Source: Alphaproteobacteria bacterium
Lineage (GTDB): Bacteria > Pseudomonadota > Alphaproteobacteria > CAAGCB01 > CAG-977
Assembly (NCBI GenBank): GCA_900768845.1
Contig: CAAGEK010000010.1
Span: forward strand, 1 to 62,651
DNA length: 62,651 nt
Direction: 5' to 3'
Positions 1 to 8,192 of the stretch are shown one piece after another. Positions within the stretch are counted from its first letter, which is position 1. The number at the start of each line of letters is the position of its first letter. Under the pieces are notes generated by a model. The model ran no database searches, was not told the DNA's origin, and saw only the letters and a list, made by a program, of their open reading frames with translations. The translations under genes and the position numbers were made by a program.

Positions 1-344
1 CTGAAACCGGAAGGGCGGCACTGAGAGGAAGGGAAAGGGAAAAACGGGGAAATCGGGAAGTGAAAACGGAAACTGAGAAGGCGAAAGAGGGAAACAAGGG
101 GACTGTAGGATAACGGCAAGAGAGCGAATGGAAATGGGGGCGGGCGCGGGAAAAATTGAGAGGGAGAAGGCAGGAAAAACTGAGGCGGGGAGCAGAGGAA
201 AAAACAGAGAGCGGGAAAGAATACGGAAAAAGAGCGGAGGAATAGGAAGTACAGAAACTGAGGCGGAAGCAGAGAAAAAACTGAAAGCGGAAATAAAACG
301 GAAAGAGAGCGGAGGGAAAGATAAAAAAAGTATCCCGAGATGCA
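1..344. other. Strongly purine-biased, low-complexity stretch
   Basis: The plus strand is overwhelmingly G and A, with only scattered pyrimidines, and contains imperfect recurrences of an ACTGAGGCGG-like word (around 76, 182, 258 and 288). A Lys/Glu/Arg-rich frame is open at 128-352, but its composition simply reflects the base bias, so I do not call it a gene. It lies downstream of the fliN-terminated operon. I see no terminator, RNA or recognisable coding remnant here. Confidence 0.5.
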
Positions 345-482
345 ATGTCTGAAAATTTAAATGATCCGGCGGAATTTTCTTTTAATCAAATGCGAAAACG
401 ACAGACAATGTCAAAATACGTCGAACAGATTGTCCGCAAGAAGCCGTTTACGGAAATAAACGTGCGAAATGCGCCGAAATAA
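345..482 (+). CDS. Possible small basic protein, 45 aa, unknown
   Basis: A short frame opens at the edge of the purine-rich tract, starts MSENLNDPAE and ends RNAPK with TAA at 480-482. Unlike the preceding tract it has ordinary amino acid composition, basic in its second half. It ends 11 bases before the end of fliN on the opposite strand, so the two are convergent. There is no convincing ribosome binding site directly upstream; the nearest purine run, around 311-320, is too far away. I recognise no family. It may be a real small protein or the remnant of a longer gene. Confidence 0.3.
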   Translation: MSENLNDPAEFSFNQMRKRQTMSKYVEQIVRKKPFTEINVRNAPK

Positions 483-493
483 AAACGGCGGGT

Positions 494-820
494 TCAATCG
501 TCGTCGTCAATGGAACGCGTCACTTTCGATTTTATAAGCTCGGTCAACATAACCCCGACATTGCCTTCGTCCGTGACGATGACTTCGCCGCGTGCAATCG
601 GAACGTCGTTTGCCAAAATCTCCACCGTGTCGTTCGTCCGCTGATCCAGCTCGATCACCGCCCCGCGTCCCAGTTTCAACAATTGGTACACGCGAAGGGT
701 CAAACCGCCCAAAACAACTGTCACGTCGACTTCGACGTTCATAACGGATTCTTTGCCGAACGTCCGTTGTAAAACGCTGTTCTTCATTTCTTCCGTTTCT
801 TCGGCACTCCGTCCGGTCAT
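494..820 (-). CDS. fliN: Flagellar motor switch protein FliN
   Basis: The 108-residue product has the SpoA (FliN/FliM C-terminal) fold pattern: a NVEVDVTVVLGG strand, then LLKLGRGAVIELD, then a VPIARGEVIV segment. FliN sits in the C-ring of the flagellar switch with FliM and FliG and is needed for torque, switching and export. Length is normal for the family, and the tail ends in four aspartates. The start ATG overlaps the stop of the upstream yejF gene (ATGA, 817-820), implying translational coupling. It is the last gene of the hisN-yejABEF operon. No other flagellar gene is in the window, an unusual position for fliN. A SpoA-domain protein of type III secretion is the main alternative; the sequence looks flagellar. 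Confidence 0.85.
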   Translation of the reverse strand: MTGRSAEETEEMKNSVLQRTFGKESVMNVEVDVTVVLGGLTLRVYQLLKLGRGAVIELDQRTNDTVEILANDVPIARGEVIVTDEGNVGVMLTELIKSKVTRSIDDDD

Positions 821-2421
821 TCCTTTTCTCCGTATGCTTTAAAATCAAAAGCCGCCGCCATCAAATCTTTGGCATACGGGCTTTTCGCTTCTTCAAATAT
901 AGCCGGATTCGCGCCCTTTTCAACAATTTTGCCGTTTCTCATGATATAAACGCGATTCGCAATCGCCCGCACAACCCGCATATCGTGACTGATAAACAGA
1001 TAGGACAGCGCGTATTTTCGCTGCAAATCTTTTAATAAATCGACAAGTTGAGCTTGAACCGAAACATCCAGAGCACTGGTCGGTTCGTCAAGAACAATCA
1101 ATTCGGGTTTCAAAATCAAAGCGCGGGCAAGGGCGATCCTTTGACGCTGGCCGCCCGAAAATTCATGCGGATAGCGGTCTGCGACGCTATCATCCAACCC
1201 GACGTCTTTCAGCACTCGGGCAATTTCCAAGCGGCGTTCTCCGGCTTTGACATTCTTTGCGTGAACTTTCAAACCTTCGCCGACGATTTCCCCGACCGTC
1301 AGGCGCGGATTAAGCGAAGAAAACGGATCTTGAAACACGACTTGCATTTTGGAGCGCATCAAACGCATCTGCGCATTGTTCAGCGTTCCCAAATCCCGTC
1401 CGTTAAACACAACCCGCCCTTCAAACGGAACAAGTTTTAACAACGCAGAGGCAAGCGTCGTTTTTCCGGAGCCGCTCTCTCCGACCAAAGCCAGAGTTTC
1501 TCCGCGTTTTACGGACAGGGAAACGTCATCGACGGCCGTCAGAGTTTTTTCCCGTCCGCCCCAAAAATCGCGTGTTAAAGGAAAACGAACCGTCACGTTC
1601 CGAGCCGTCAACAAATCCTGCGCCTCTTCGGGAACCGGAACGGGCTTGCCCGACGGTTCGGCGTGCAACAGCATTTTCGTATAATCGTGTTTCGGAGATG
1701 AAAAAATATCGCCCGTCGCGCCCGTTTCAACAATCCTGCCGTCCTTCATCACGGCAATGCGATCCGCAATCCGGCGAACGACGTCCAAATCATGGGAAAT
1801 GAACAACACCGCCATACCGAACTGTTTTTGCAACCGTTTCAGCAGGTGAAGGATTTGCGCTTGAACCGTCACATCCAAAGCCGTTGTCGGTTCGTCGGCG
1901 ATCAACAAGTCGGGATCGTTCGCCAAAGCCATGGCGATCATCACGCGTTGACGTTCCCCGCCCGACAATTCGTGCGGCAAAGCATCCATCCGTTTTTCCG
2001 CATTGCGCAATCCCGCCAATTCCAACAACTCCAACGTTTTGGCATACGCCTTTTCCCTGCTCCAACCTTTATGGACGATCATTGTTTCGGCGATTTGGCG
2101 TTTTACGGAATGCAACGGATTCAGCGACGTCATCGGTTCTTGGAAAACCATGGCCGCACGATTCCCGCGAATGTCGCGCATCACCGTTTCATCGGCGTTT
2201 ATCAGCTCCGTCCCCCTGAAAAGAATACTGCCCGACGGATGCGACGCATAAGGATAGTTCAACAGTTGCAACACCGACAAAGCCGTCACCGATTTCCCCG
2301 AACCGCTTTCCCCCACCAAAGCGAGCGTTTCGCCTTTGGCAAGGCTGAAACCGATGTTTTTTACGACAGGTTCGTTTGATCCGAAGCGTACCGACAAATT
2401 TTCAACATTCAGCAAACTCAC
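817..2421 (-). CDS. yejF: Peptide (microcin C-type) ABC transporter, dual ATPase YejF
   Basis: The 534-residue protein carries two complete ABC ATPase domains in tandem, as in E. coli YejF (about 529 aa). The first has Walker A GESGSGKS near residues 37-44, signature LSGGERQR and Walker B LLIADEP. The second has GESGSGKTT, FSGGQRQR and LIVLDEP. It energises the YejABE importer for oligopeptides and microcin C-like compounds. I chose the GTG at 2421 because AAGGAGGA lies just upstream and it overlaps the yejE stop (GTGA). The longer frame to 2523 would run deep into yejE. Downstream, its stop overlaps the fliN start. Confidence 0.93.
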   Translation of the reverse strand: MSLLNVENLSVRFGSNEPVVKNIGFSLAKGETLALVGESGSGKSVTALSVLQLLNYPYASHPSGSILFRGTELINADETVMRDIRGNRAAMVFQEPMTSLNPLHSVKRQIAETMIVHKGWSREKAYAKTLELLELAGLRNAEKRMDALPHELSGGERQRVMIAMALANDPDLLIADEPTTALDVTVQAQILHLLKRLQKQFGMAVLFISHDLDVVRRIADRIAVMKDGRIVETGATGDIFSSPKHDYTKMLLHAEPSGKPVPVPEEAQDLLTARNVTVRFPLTRDFWGGREKTLTAVDDVSLSVKRGETLALVGESGSGKTTLASALLKLVPFEGRVVFNGRDLGTLNNAQMRLMRSKMQVVFQDPFSSLNPRLTVGEIVGEGLKVHAKNVKAGERRLEIARVLKDVGLDDSVADRYPHEFSGGQRQRIALARALILKPELIVLDEPTSALDVSVQAQLVDLLKDLQRKYALSYLFISHDMRVVRAIANRVYIMRNGKIVEKGANPAIFEEAKSPYAKDLMAAAFDFKAYGEKE

Positions 2422-3446
2422 GGCGTCCTCCTTGAATCGAACGCGTCGCGCACGGCTTCTCCGATAAAGACCAAGGACGTCAGGACGAACGCCAAAGAAA
2501 CGAACGCCGACGCCGCCAGCCACGGGGCTTGCAGGTTATCCTTGCCCTGACGCACCAATTCGCCCAAAGACGGTTCTCCGGGGGGAAGTCCGAAGCCCAG
2601 AAAATCCAACGCCGTCAAAGAAACGACCGCCCCCGACAAAATAAACGGCAAATACGTCAGGGTGGCCACCATCGCATTCGGGAAAACGTGTCTGAAAATA
2701 ATGACCGTGTTCGGAACGCCCAAAGCATAAGCCGCCTTGACATAATCGAAATTTCTGGCGCGCAGGAATTCGGCGCGGACGACGGGAACCAACGCCGTCC
2801 ACGAAAACAGCATCAAAACGGACAGCAACGTCCAAAAAGACGGCGCAATCACACTGGACACCAAAATCAGAATAAACAGTTGAGGCAGATTTCCCCAGAT
2901 TTCCAAAAACCTTTGAGCGAACAAATCCGCACGTCCGCCGAAATATCCCTGCACCGCCCCCGCAACAATTCCCGCCACCGACGAAAAAAACGTCAAAAAC
3001 AGCCCGAACAGCAACGAAAAACGGAAACCGTACAGCAAACGTGCAAAAACGTCGCGTCCCAAATCATCCGTCCCCAACCAGTTTTCAAAAGACGGAGGCG
3101 ACGGAGCCGGTTCGTTCAGTCCGTAATTGATCGTATCATAAGAAAACGGAACCGGCGGCATGATGAAAAACCCGTCTTTCCGTATCAATTCCCGAACGGC
3201 CGGATCGGAATAGTCCGCCGCCGTTTTAAACGTACCGCCGAACGTCGTTTCGGGATAGTCCCTGACGACGGGAAAGTAAAATCCGCCCTTGAAATAAACC
3301 AGCAAAGGCTTGTCGTTGGCGATAAAATCCGCCCCCATGCTCAGGATGAAAACGGACATGAAAGCTATCAGCGCATAAAACCCGCGTTTGTTGGATTTGA
3401 ATTTCCGCCAGCGGGTCGGCGTGCGTTCCGGCGGTTTAATTTGCAT
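2418..3446 (-). CDS. yejE: Peptide ABC transporter permease YejE
   Basis: A 342-residue inner-membrane permease of the OppC/DppC family. There is an N-terminal membrane segment (FYALIAFMSVFILSMGADFI), then the long periplasmic stretch typical of YejE, then several hydrophobic helices. The permease-ATPase coupling loop (EAA-like) lies around YVKAAYALGVPN. It pairs with YejB to form the channel. Its start overlaps the end of yejB by 11 bases and its stop overlaps yejF, so expression is coupled through the operon. Confidence 0.93.
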   Translation of the reverse strand: MQIKPPERTPTRWRKFKSNKRGFYALIAFMSVFILSMGADFIANDKPLLVYFKGGFYFPVVRDYPETTFGGTFKTAADYSDPAVRELIRKDGFFIMPPVPFSYDTINYGLNEPAPSPPSFENWLGTDDLGRDVFARLLYGFRFSLLFGLFLTFFSSVAGIVAGAVQGYFGGRADLFAQRFLEIWGNLPQLFILILVSSVIAPSFWTLLSVLMLFSWTALVPVVRAEFLRARNFDYVKAAYALGVPNTVIIFRHVFPNAMVATLTYLPFILSGAVVSLTALDFLGFGLPPGEPSLGELVRQGKDNLQAPWLAASAFVSLAFVLTSLVFIGEAVRDAFDSRRTP

Positions 3447-4554
3447 ATCTGCCTCCGAAATCTATGCGCGGATCAATCAGGCGGTACGTCAAATCGCAAA
3501 CCAGATTCAGCACCAGCCCGATCAGCGCGAAAATATAAAGCGTTCCGAAAATAACGGGATAATCGCGGGTCATGACGGCTTCAAATCCCAGCAAACCGAT
3601 GCCGTCCAAACTGAAAATCACTTCGATCAGCACCGATCCGGTGAACAGCATCCCGACCAAAACCGCAGGAAAACCGGCGGCAACGATCAACATGGCGTTG
3701 CGGAACACATGGCCGTACAAAATGCGCCGTTCGTCCAATCCTTTGGCTTTGGCGGTCAAAACATACTGTTTTCCGATTTCATCCATAAACGAATTTTTCG
3801 TCAGCATCGTCAATCCGGCGAAACCTCCGGCGACCATGGAAGCGACAGGCAAAGCCAAATGCCAGAAATAATCCGCCACCTTTGCGAAAAAGCCCATTTT
3901 ATCCCAATCTTCGGACACCAACCCGCGCAAAGGGAACCAATTCAGGTATCGCCCGCCGCAAAACAGGACGATCAGCATCATTGCGAACAAAAATGCGGGA
4001 ACGGCGTACCCTATGATAACCGCCCAGCTGGTCGCCGCATCGAACGCCGTGCCGTCCCTGACGGCTTTTCGGACGCCGAGAGGAATGGAAATCAGGTAGA
4101 TTAAAAGCGTCGTCCAAATGCCCAGCGACATCGAAACGGGCATTTTTTCGCCGATCAACCCGACGACGCTCCGGTCGCGGTAAAAGCTGTTCCCGAAATC
4201 GAAACGCAAAAAGTTTTTCATCATATCCAAAAAACGCGTATGCAAAGGCTTGTCAAAACCGAACTGTTTTTCCAATTCGGCGATCAAAGCGGGATCCAGA
4301 CCTTGCGCTCCGCGATATTTCGACTGAACGGTTCCGCCCGCCCTGTTCATTCCCGAAAAACCTCCGCCCGTTTCCGCCGCGCCTGCGGAAGCTCCGGAAA
4401 TCCTCCCCAAAGAGGAAGACTGTCCCTGCAACTTTGCAATCACCTGTTCGACGGGGCCTCCGGGAGCCAGTTGGATAAACAGGAAGTTGACCGCCATAAT
4501 TCCGAAAAGAGTCAACGGAATCAAAGCCAAACGATGCAACAGGTACGTTTTCAT
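3436..4554 (-). CDS. yejB: Peptide ABC transporter permease YejB
   Basis: A 372-residue permease of the OppB/DppB family. The N-terminal helix (LIPLTLFGIMAVNFLFIQLAPGGPVEQ) carries the APGGP motif typical of YejB. Next comes a Gly/Ser-rich periplasmic loop (about residues 45-75) and a C-terminal BPD_transp_1 domain with the coupling loop near YVLTAKAKGLDERRI. It starts one base after the end of yejA. The Gly/Ala/Ser-rich loop is also seen in other alphaproteobacterial YejB proteins as I remember them. Confidence 0.93.
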   Translation of the reverse strand: MKTYLLHRLALIPLTLFGIMAVNFLFIQLAPGGPVEQVIAKLQGQSSSLGRISGASAGAAETGGGFSGMNRAGGTVQSKYRGAQGLDPALIAELEKQFGFDKPLHTRFLDMMKNFLRFDFGNSFYRDRSVVGLIGEKMPVSMSLGIWTTLLIYLISIPLGVRKAVRDGTAFDAATSWAVIIGYAVPAFLFAMMLIVLFCGGRYLNWFPLRGLVSEDWDKMGFFAKVADYFWHLALPVASMVAGGFAGLTMLTKNSFMDEIGKQYVLTAKAKGLDERRILYGHVFRNAMLIVAAGFPAVLVGMLFTGSVLIEVIFSLDGIGLLGFEAVMTRDYPVIFGTLYIFALIGLVLNLVCDLTYRLIDPRIDFGGRYAN

Positions 4555-4555
4555 C

Positions 4556-6445
4556 TCAGAACAGCTCCTTCAACCGTTGAAAAACCGTTTTGACCGGTTC
4601 CGCATCCTTTTTCGTTTCTCTGCGCCGCTCGCGTTCCAGAGTTTTTTCCTTTTTCCCGTCAACCCACCACGACAAAAGCTGCACGCCTTTCACGGGCTTT
4701 GCGTCGGGCATGCCGAATTTGTCGTAATAAACCAGCCGGTTCACGGGAGAATACCAATGGGGAATGACATAATGATTCCACAATAAAACCCTGTCCAAAG
4801 CCTTTGTCGCGGCAACCAAGCCTTTGCGGTCTTTCGCTTCGACGATTCTTTCAATCAAACCGTCGACGACGGGATCCTTGACGCCTGCATAATTCTGCGA
4901 ACCGTTCATATCCGCCGCCCCGCTTCCCCAGAAATACCGTTGTTCATTGCCGGGGGAGGTCGATTGTCCCCAAATATGCACAATCATATCGTAATCAAAC
5001 GAATCCGTCCGGTTTTTGTATTGAGTCGGGTCGACCGTGCGCACCGTCGCTTTAATCCCCAAACGTTTCAAATTCCTGACAAACGGCAAAGCCACCCTTT
5101 CCCACGATCCGGCCGAAACACTGTCCAACAGGATTTCAAATTCAAACGGTTCGCCCGCAACATTCTTTAACACGCCGTCTTGAACCGTCCAACCGGCTTC
5201 CTCCAACAACTCAAACGCTTTCGTCAAGTTGGCGCGAATGCCGTTTTTCGTATCGGCGGGGGCAAATTCCCGTGAAAACACTTCGGGCGGAAGTTTGTCC
5301 GAATATTGTTGCAAAATTTCCAGCTCCGATCCTTCGGGCAAACCTGCGGCCGCCAGCTCGGAATTGTCAAAATAGCTGTTCGTGCGACGGTACAGCCCGT
5401 AAAACAGGCTTTTGTTCGACCAATCGAAATCGAATGCCAACCCCAAGGCTTGACGGACTTTCACATTTTGAAACACGGGACGGCGCGTGTTAAAAACAAA
5501 ACCTTGCATTCCGCTGGGCATCCCGTGCGGAAATTCGCGTTTTTTCATCAATCCTTTTTTCAATGCCGGCAAATCTTCATAAGCCGTCGCCCATTTTCTG
5601 GCCTCGTTTTCAATGCGGACGTCGAACGCCCCCGTTTTAAAAGCTTCAACCGCCACCGACGCGTCGCGGTAATAATCATAACGGATTTTGTCAAAATTGT
5701 TCATACCGCGCATCACGGGCAAATCCTGCGCCCAATAATCCTTGACACGCTCGAACACGACATAACGACCCGTTTCAAATTCCGCCACCTTGTAAGGCCC
5801 GCTGGACAGCGGCGGTTCCAAAATCGTCGCGGTAAAGTCCCGCCCCTTCCACCAATGTTCCGGCAAAACGGGCATTTGCCCCAAAATCAAAGGCAGTTCG
5901 CGGTTGTCGCCCTTTTTGAATTTAAATACGACGCGCCGTTCGCTTTCCGCTGTCACGGTATCGACTCCGCCGAAGTAATAGCGGTAAGTCGGGACGCCCT
6001 TTTCGCGCAAGACATTGAAAGAAAAAACGACATCTTTGGCCGTTACGGGCTTTCCGTCGTGAAAACGCGCTTTCGGGTTGATGTTGAACGCCACCCAAGA
6101 ACGGTCTTCGGGCATTTCCACCGTTTCGGCGATCAATCCGTATTCGGAAAAGGGCTCGTCCGCCGATTCAACCATCAGTGTGTCGTAAGCCATCCCTATT
6201 CCCGCCGCGGGAACGCCTTTGATAACATAAGGGTTGAACGTGTCAAAGCTTCCGAATGACGCCATTCTCAAAAGTCCGCCTTTCGGAGCGTCGGGGTTGA
6301 CATAAGCAAAGTGTTTGAAGCCTTTTTTGTACTTCATATCGCCGTGCATTGATGCTCCGTGTACCGGAACGATCTTTGCCGCGGCGGCGGGAAAGGAAAA
6401 TCCCAGAACGAAACACATCAAAACGGCCGTAAAGCGCAACATCAT
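4556..6445 (-). CDS. yejA: Periplasmic peptide-binding protein YejA
   Basis: A 629-residue family 5 solute-binding protein. A Sec signal peptide covers about residues 1-23 (ending FPAAAA). The mature part contains SBP_bac_5 landmarks: HDGKPVTAKDVVFSF, LSSGPYKVAEF, VFNTRRPVFQNVKVRQAL and a C-terminal HIWGQSTSPGNEQ segment close to YejA. It captures oligopeptides in the periplasm for YejBEF. The start ATG overlaps the hisN stop (ATGA at 6442-6445). The C-terminal tail is Lys/Arg/Glu-rich (around KEKTLERERRRETKK), longer than I expect for the family. Confidence 0.92.
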   Translation of the reverse strand: MMLRFTAVLMCFVLGFSFPAAAAKIVPVHGASMHGDMKYKKGFKHFAYVNPDAPKGGLLRMASFGSFDTFNPYVIKGVPAAGIGMAYDTLMVESADEPFSEYGLIAETVEMPEDRSWVAFNINPKARFHDGKPVTAKDVVFSFNVLREKGVPTYRYYFGGVDTVTAESERRVVFKFKKGDNRELPLILGQMPVLPEHWWKGRDFTATILEPPLSSGPYKVAEFETGRYVVFERVKDYWAQDLPVMRGMNNFDKIRYDYYRDASVAVEAFKTGAFDVRIENEARKWATAYEDLPALKKGLMKKREFPHGMPSGMQGFVFNTRRPVFQNVKVRQALGLAFDFDWSNKSLFYGLYRRTNSYFDNSELAAAGLPEGSELEILQQYSDKLPPEVFSREFAPADTKNGIRANLTKAFELLEEAGWTVQDGVLKNVAGEPFEFEILLDSVSAGSWERVALPFVRNLKRLGIKATVRTVDPTQYKNRTDSFDYDMIVHIWGQSTSPGNEQRYFWGSGAADMNGSQNYAGVKDPVVDGLIERIVEAKDRKGLVAATKALDRVLLWNHYVIPHWYSPVNRLVYYDKFGMPDAKPVKGVQLLSWWVDGKKEKTLERERRRETKKDAEPVKTVFQRLKELF

Positions 6446-7215
6446 TTGTTCAAAGCCTCCGAAACGGCCGCAAACAAAGCTTTGTCCGCCAAAGCCAAAA
6501 CCGTCCCGTCCGACCGCCGATCCAACGGTTTGCCCCGCCAGTCCGACATGAAGCCTCCGGCTCCCTCGACGACGGGAACCAACGCCGCATAATCATACAA
6601 CTTCATCCCCGCTTCGCAAACGATGTCGATACATCCCATGGCCAGCAATCCGTAGGCGTAACAATCCGAGCTGTAGCGCGTCAGTTCCGTGCGCCGTTCC
6701 AAGGAGTCGAAACGTTTTTGTTCGTCCGGCGAAAACATTCCGCGCCCCCCCGTCGAATACAGGTAAGCCCGATTTAAAGGGACTCCTTTACGCGTTGAAA
6801 CGGGTTTGCCGTTGAACGTCGTCCGCCGGCCGGAAACGCCGATCCAGCGTTCTTTGGTGTACGGCTGGTTGATGATCCCCAAAACGGGTTTCCCCTTATG
6901 AAGCAATGCGATCAAAGTCCCGAAAACCGGTTTTCCGGTAATGAAAGAGCGGGTGCCGTCAATCGGATCCAGAACCCATACATATTCGGCGTCTTCGTTT
7001 TTCCTGCCGTATTCTTCGCCGACAATGCCGTAATCGGGAAATTCGCAAGCCAGCATATCCCTCATGATTTTTTCGGTTTCCCTGTCGGCTTGCGTCACGG
7101 GCGAAGCGTCGGCTTTGTCTTCGACGGCAAGAGGGCGGCGGAAATACTTTAAAATACATTCGGCCGAAGTGTCCGCCAGCCGTTCTGCCACAGAAAGTTC
7201 GCGTTCAAGCATCAA
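6442..7215 (-). CDS. hisN: Histidinol-phosphatase, inositol monophosphatase family
   Basis: A 257-residue protein of the IMPase superfamily. Mg-binding motifs are visible: GEEYG (about residue 66) and DPIDGTRSF (about 83-91). The C-terminal motif YDYAALVPVVEGAGG is of the HisN type. The expected reaction is dephosphorylation of L-histidinol phosphate in histidine biosynthesis; activity on inositol or nucleotide monophosphates is the alternative. It heads the yej operon, its stop overlapping the yejA start. No other his gene is present. The gap to rex is 79 bases, and both genes run in the same direction, so co-transcription from rex is possible. Confidence 0.8.
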   Translation of the reverse strand: MMLERELSVAERLADTSAECILKYFRRPLAVEDKADASPVTQADRETEKIMRDMLACEFPDYGIVGEEYGRKNEDAEYVWVLDPIDGTRSFITGKPVFGTLIALLHKGKPVLGIINQPYTKERWIGVSGRRTTFNGKPVSTRKGVPLNRAYLYSTGGRGMFSPDEQKRFDSLERRTELTRYSSDCYAYGLLAMGCIDIVCEAGMKLYDYAALVPVVEGAGGFMSDWRGKPLDRRSDGTVLALADKALFAAVSEALNK

Positions 7216-7294
7216 AAGCCGCCCTCCCTTTAAAAAACTCCGTACCGGAAACTTTTTTTCGCATTATGAACAAAACGCCCGCGGATTGCAAAGG

Positions 7295-7930
7295 CTAAAC
7301 GCCGCTTTCCCGCAACTTGACCCGCACGGACAACTCCGCCAGCCCCGAAGCCAGATCCTCTTTCTGGGTGACGACTTGCGGCGGGACTTTGATTTTCACG
7401 GGCGTAAAGTTCCAAATGCCCAAAATCCCTGCGGAAACCATCATATCGGCCGCATCCTGAGCCGATTCCGCGGGAACCGTCAGTATGCCCAGCCGTGCGT
7501 TGACCGTCGCGACACGATCCGCCAGTTTTTCCATCGGCAAAATCAAATGGCCGTGTACAATCGTTCCGATTTTGGCGGGAGAAGCATCAAACGCATCGAC
7601 AATCCTCAATCCGTAAGACGCGAAACCGCCATACCCCAGCAACGCCGAACCGATATTCCCCGCCCCGATCAAAAAGGCGTCCGTCGCCGTCCGCCAGCCT
7701 AAAAAATTTTCGATTGCGGCGATCAAATCCGATACGACGAACCCCGTTCTGGGCTTTCCCGAAGCTCCGGTGATCGTCAAATCCTTGCGAATGACGATGG
7801 GATCGATTTGCATTTCCGACGCCAGAAGCGTCGTCGAAACCGTTTCCTGCCCCTCGTCGCGCAGTTCTTTGAGCAAATGAAGATACCCCGGCAAGCGGCG
7901 AATCGTCGGAACGTTTGATACTTTTGCCAT
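7295..7930 (-). CDS. rex: Redox-sensing transcriptional repressor Rex
   Basis: A 211-residue protein with the N-terminal winged helix of Rex (TIRRLPGYLHLLKEL, then IDPIVIRKDL as recognition region) and a Rossmann NAD(H) domain with GAGNIGSALLGY. Rex binds DNA when NADH/NAD+ is low and releases fermentation genes when NADH accumulates. The start is the ATG at 7930, with AGGAGGG upstream; the frame extends further but without a better start. It is divergent from adhE, a classical Rex target, and a TTATCGATAA palindrome lies 30 bases ahead of its start, consistent with autoregulation. Confidence 0.9.
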   Translation of the reverse strand: MAKVSNVPTIRRLPGYLHLLKELRDEGQETVSTTLLASEMQIDPIVIRKDLTITGASGKPRTGFVVSDLIAAIENFLGWRTATDAFLIGAGNIGSALLGYGGFASYGLRIVDAFDASPAKIGTIVHGHLILPMEKLADRVATVNARLGILTVPAESAQDAADMMVSAGILGIWNFTPVKIKVPPQVVTQKEDLASGLAELSVRVKLRESGV

Positions 7931-7959
7931 GACCGACCCTCCTGAAAATCGATATTTTA

Positions 7960-7969
7960 TTATCGATAA
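7960..7969. promoter_or_regulatory. Candidate Rex operator in the rex promoter
   Basis: The perfect palindrome TTATCGATAA lies between the rex start and its probable promoter. The nine bases TTATCGATA recur inside the large palindrome ahead of adhE (8137-8145). Sharing between a repressor gene and its expected target is the argument. The sequence is not the textbook Rex box (TTGTTAAnnnnTTAACAA), so assignment is inference. Confidence 0.45.
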
Positions 7970-8122
7970 GCCTTGAAACCTTTGCAACATTTTTTCAATT
8001 TTTTTGAACGCCGTCTTTTTATCATTAAAAATCAATCCGTTACCCCTAATCTTTTTTTGATGAAAAACTAAAGGAACCCGTCTTGATTTTCAAAATGAAA
8101 ATGTGTATATTCATATCGTATT

Positions 8123-8160
8123 GAATGAGTATATTTTTATCGATATAAAAATACTCATTC
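8123..8160. promoter_or_regulatory. 38-bp palindrome upstream of adhE, candidate operator
   Basis: Ten-base arms GAATGAGTAT and ATACTCATTC are perfectly complementary, and the AT-rich centre (TTTTTATCGATATAAAA) is itself nearly symmetric. It ends 32 bases before the adhE start and shares TTATCGATA with the rex promoter. It could be a Rex operator, a leader hairpin in the adhE mRNA, or both. Confidence 0.55.
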
Positions 8161-8192
8161 CAACATCACCGCTTTTTCAAAGGATATCAAGG

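Noticed and set aside
128..352. Lys/Glu/Arg-rich frame in the purine-rich left edge
   Set aside because: Its composition follows directly from the base bias, there is no RBS, and no domain is visible. More likely chance than gene.
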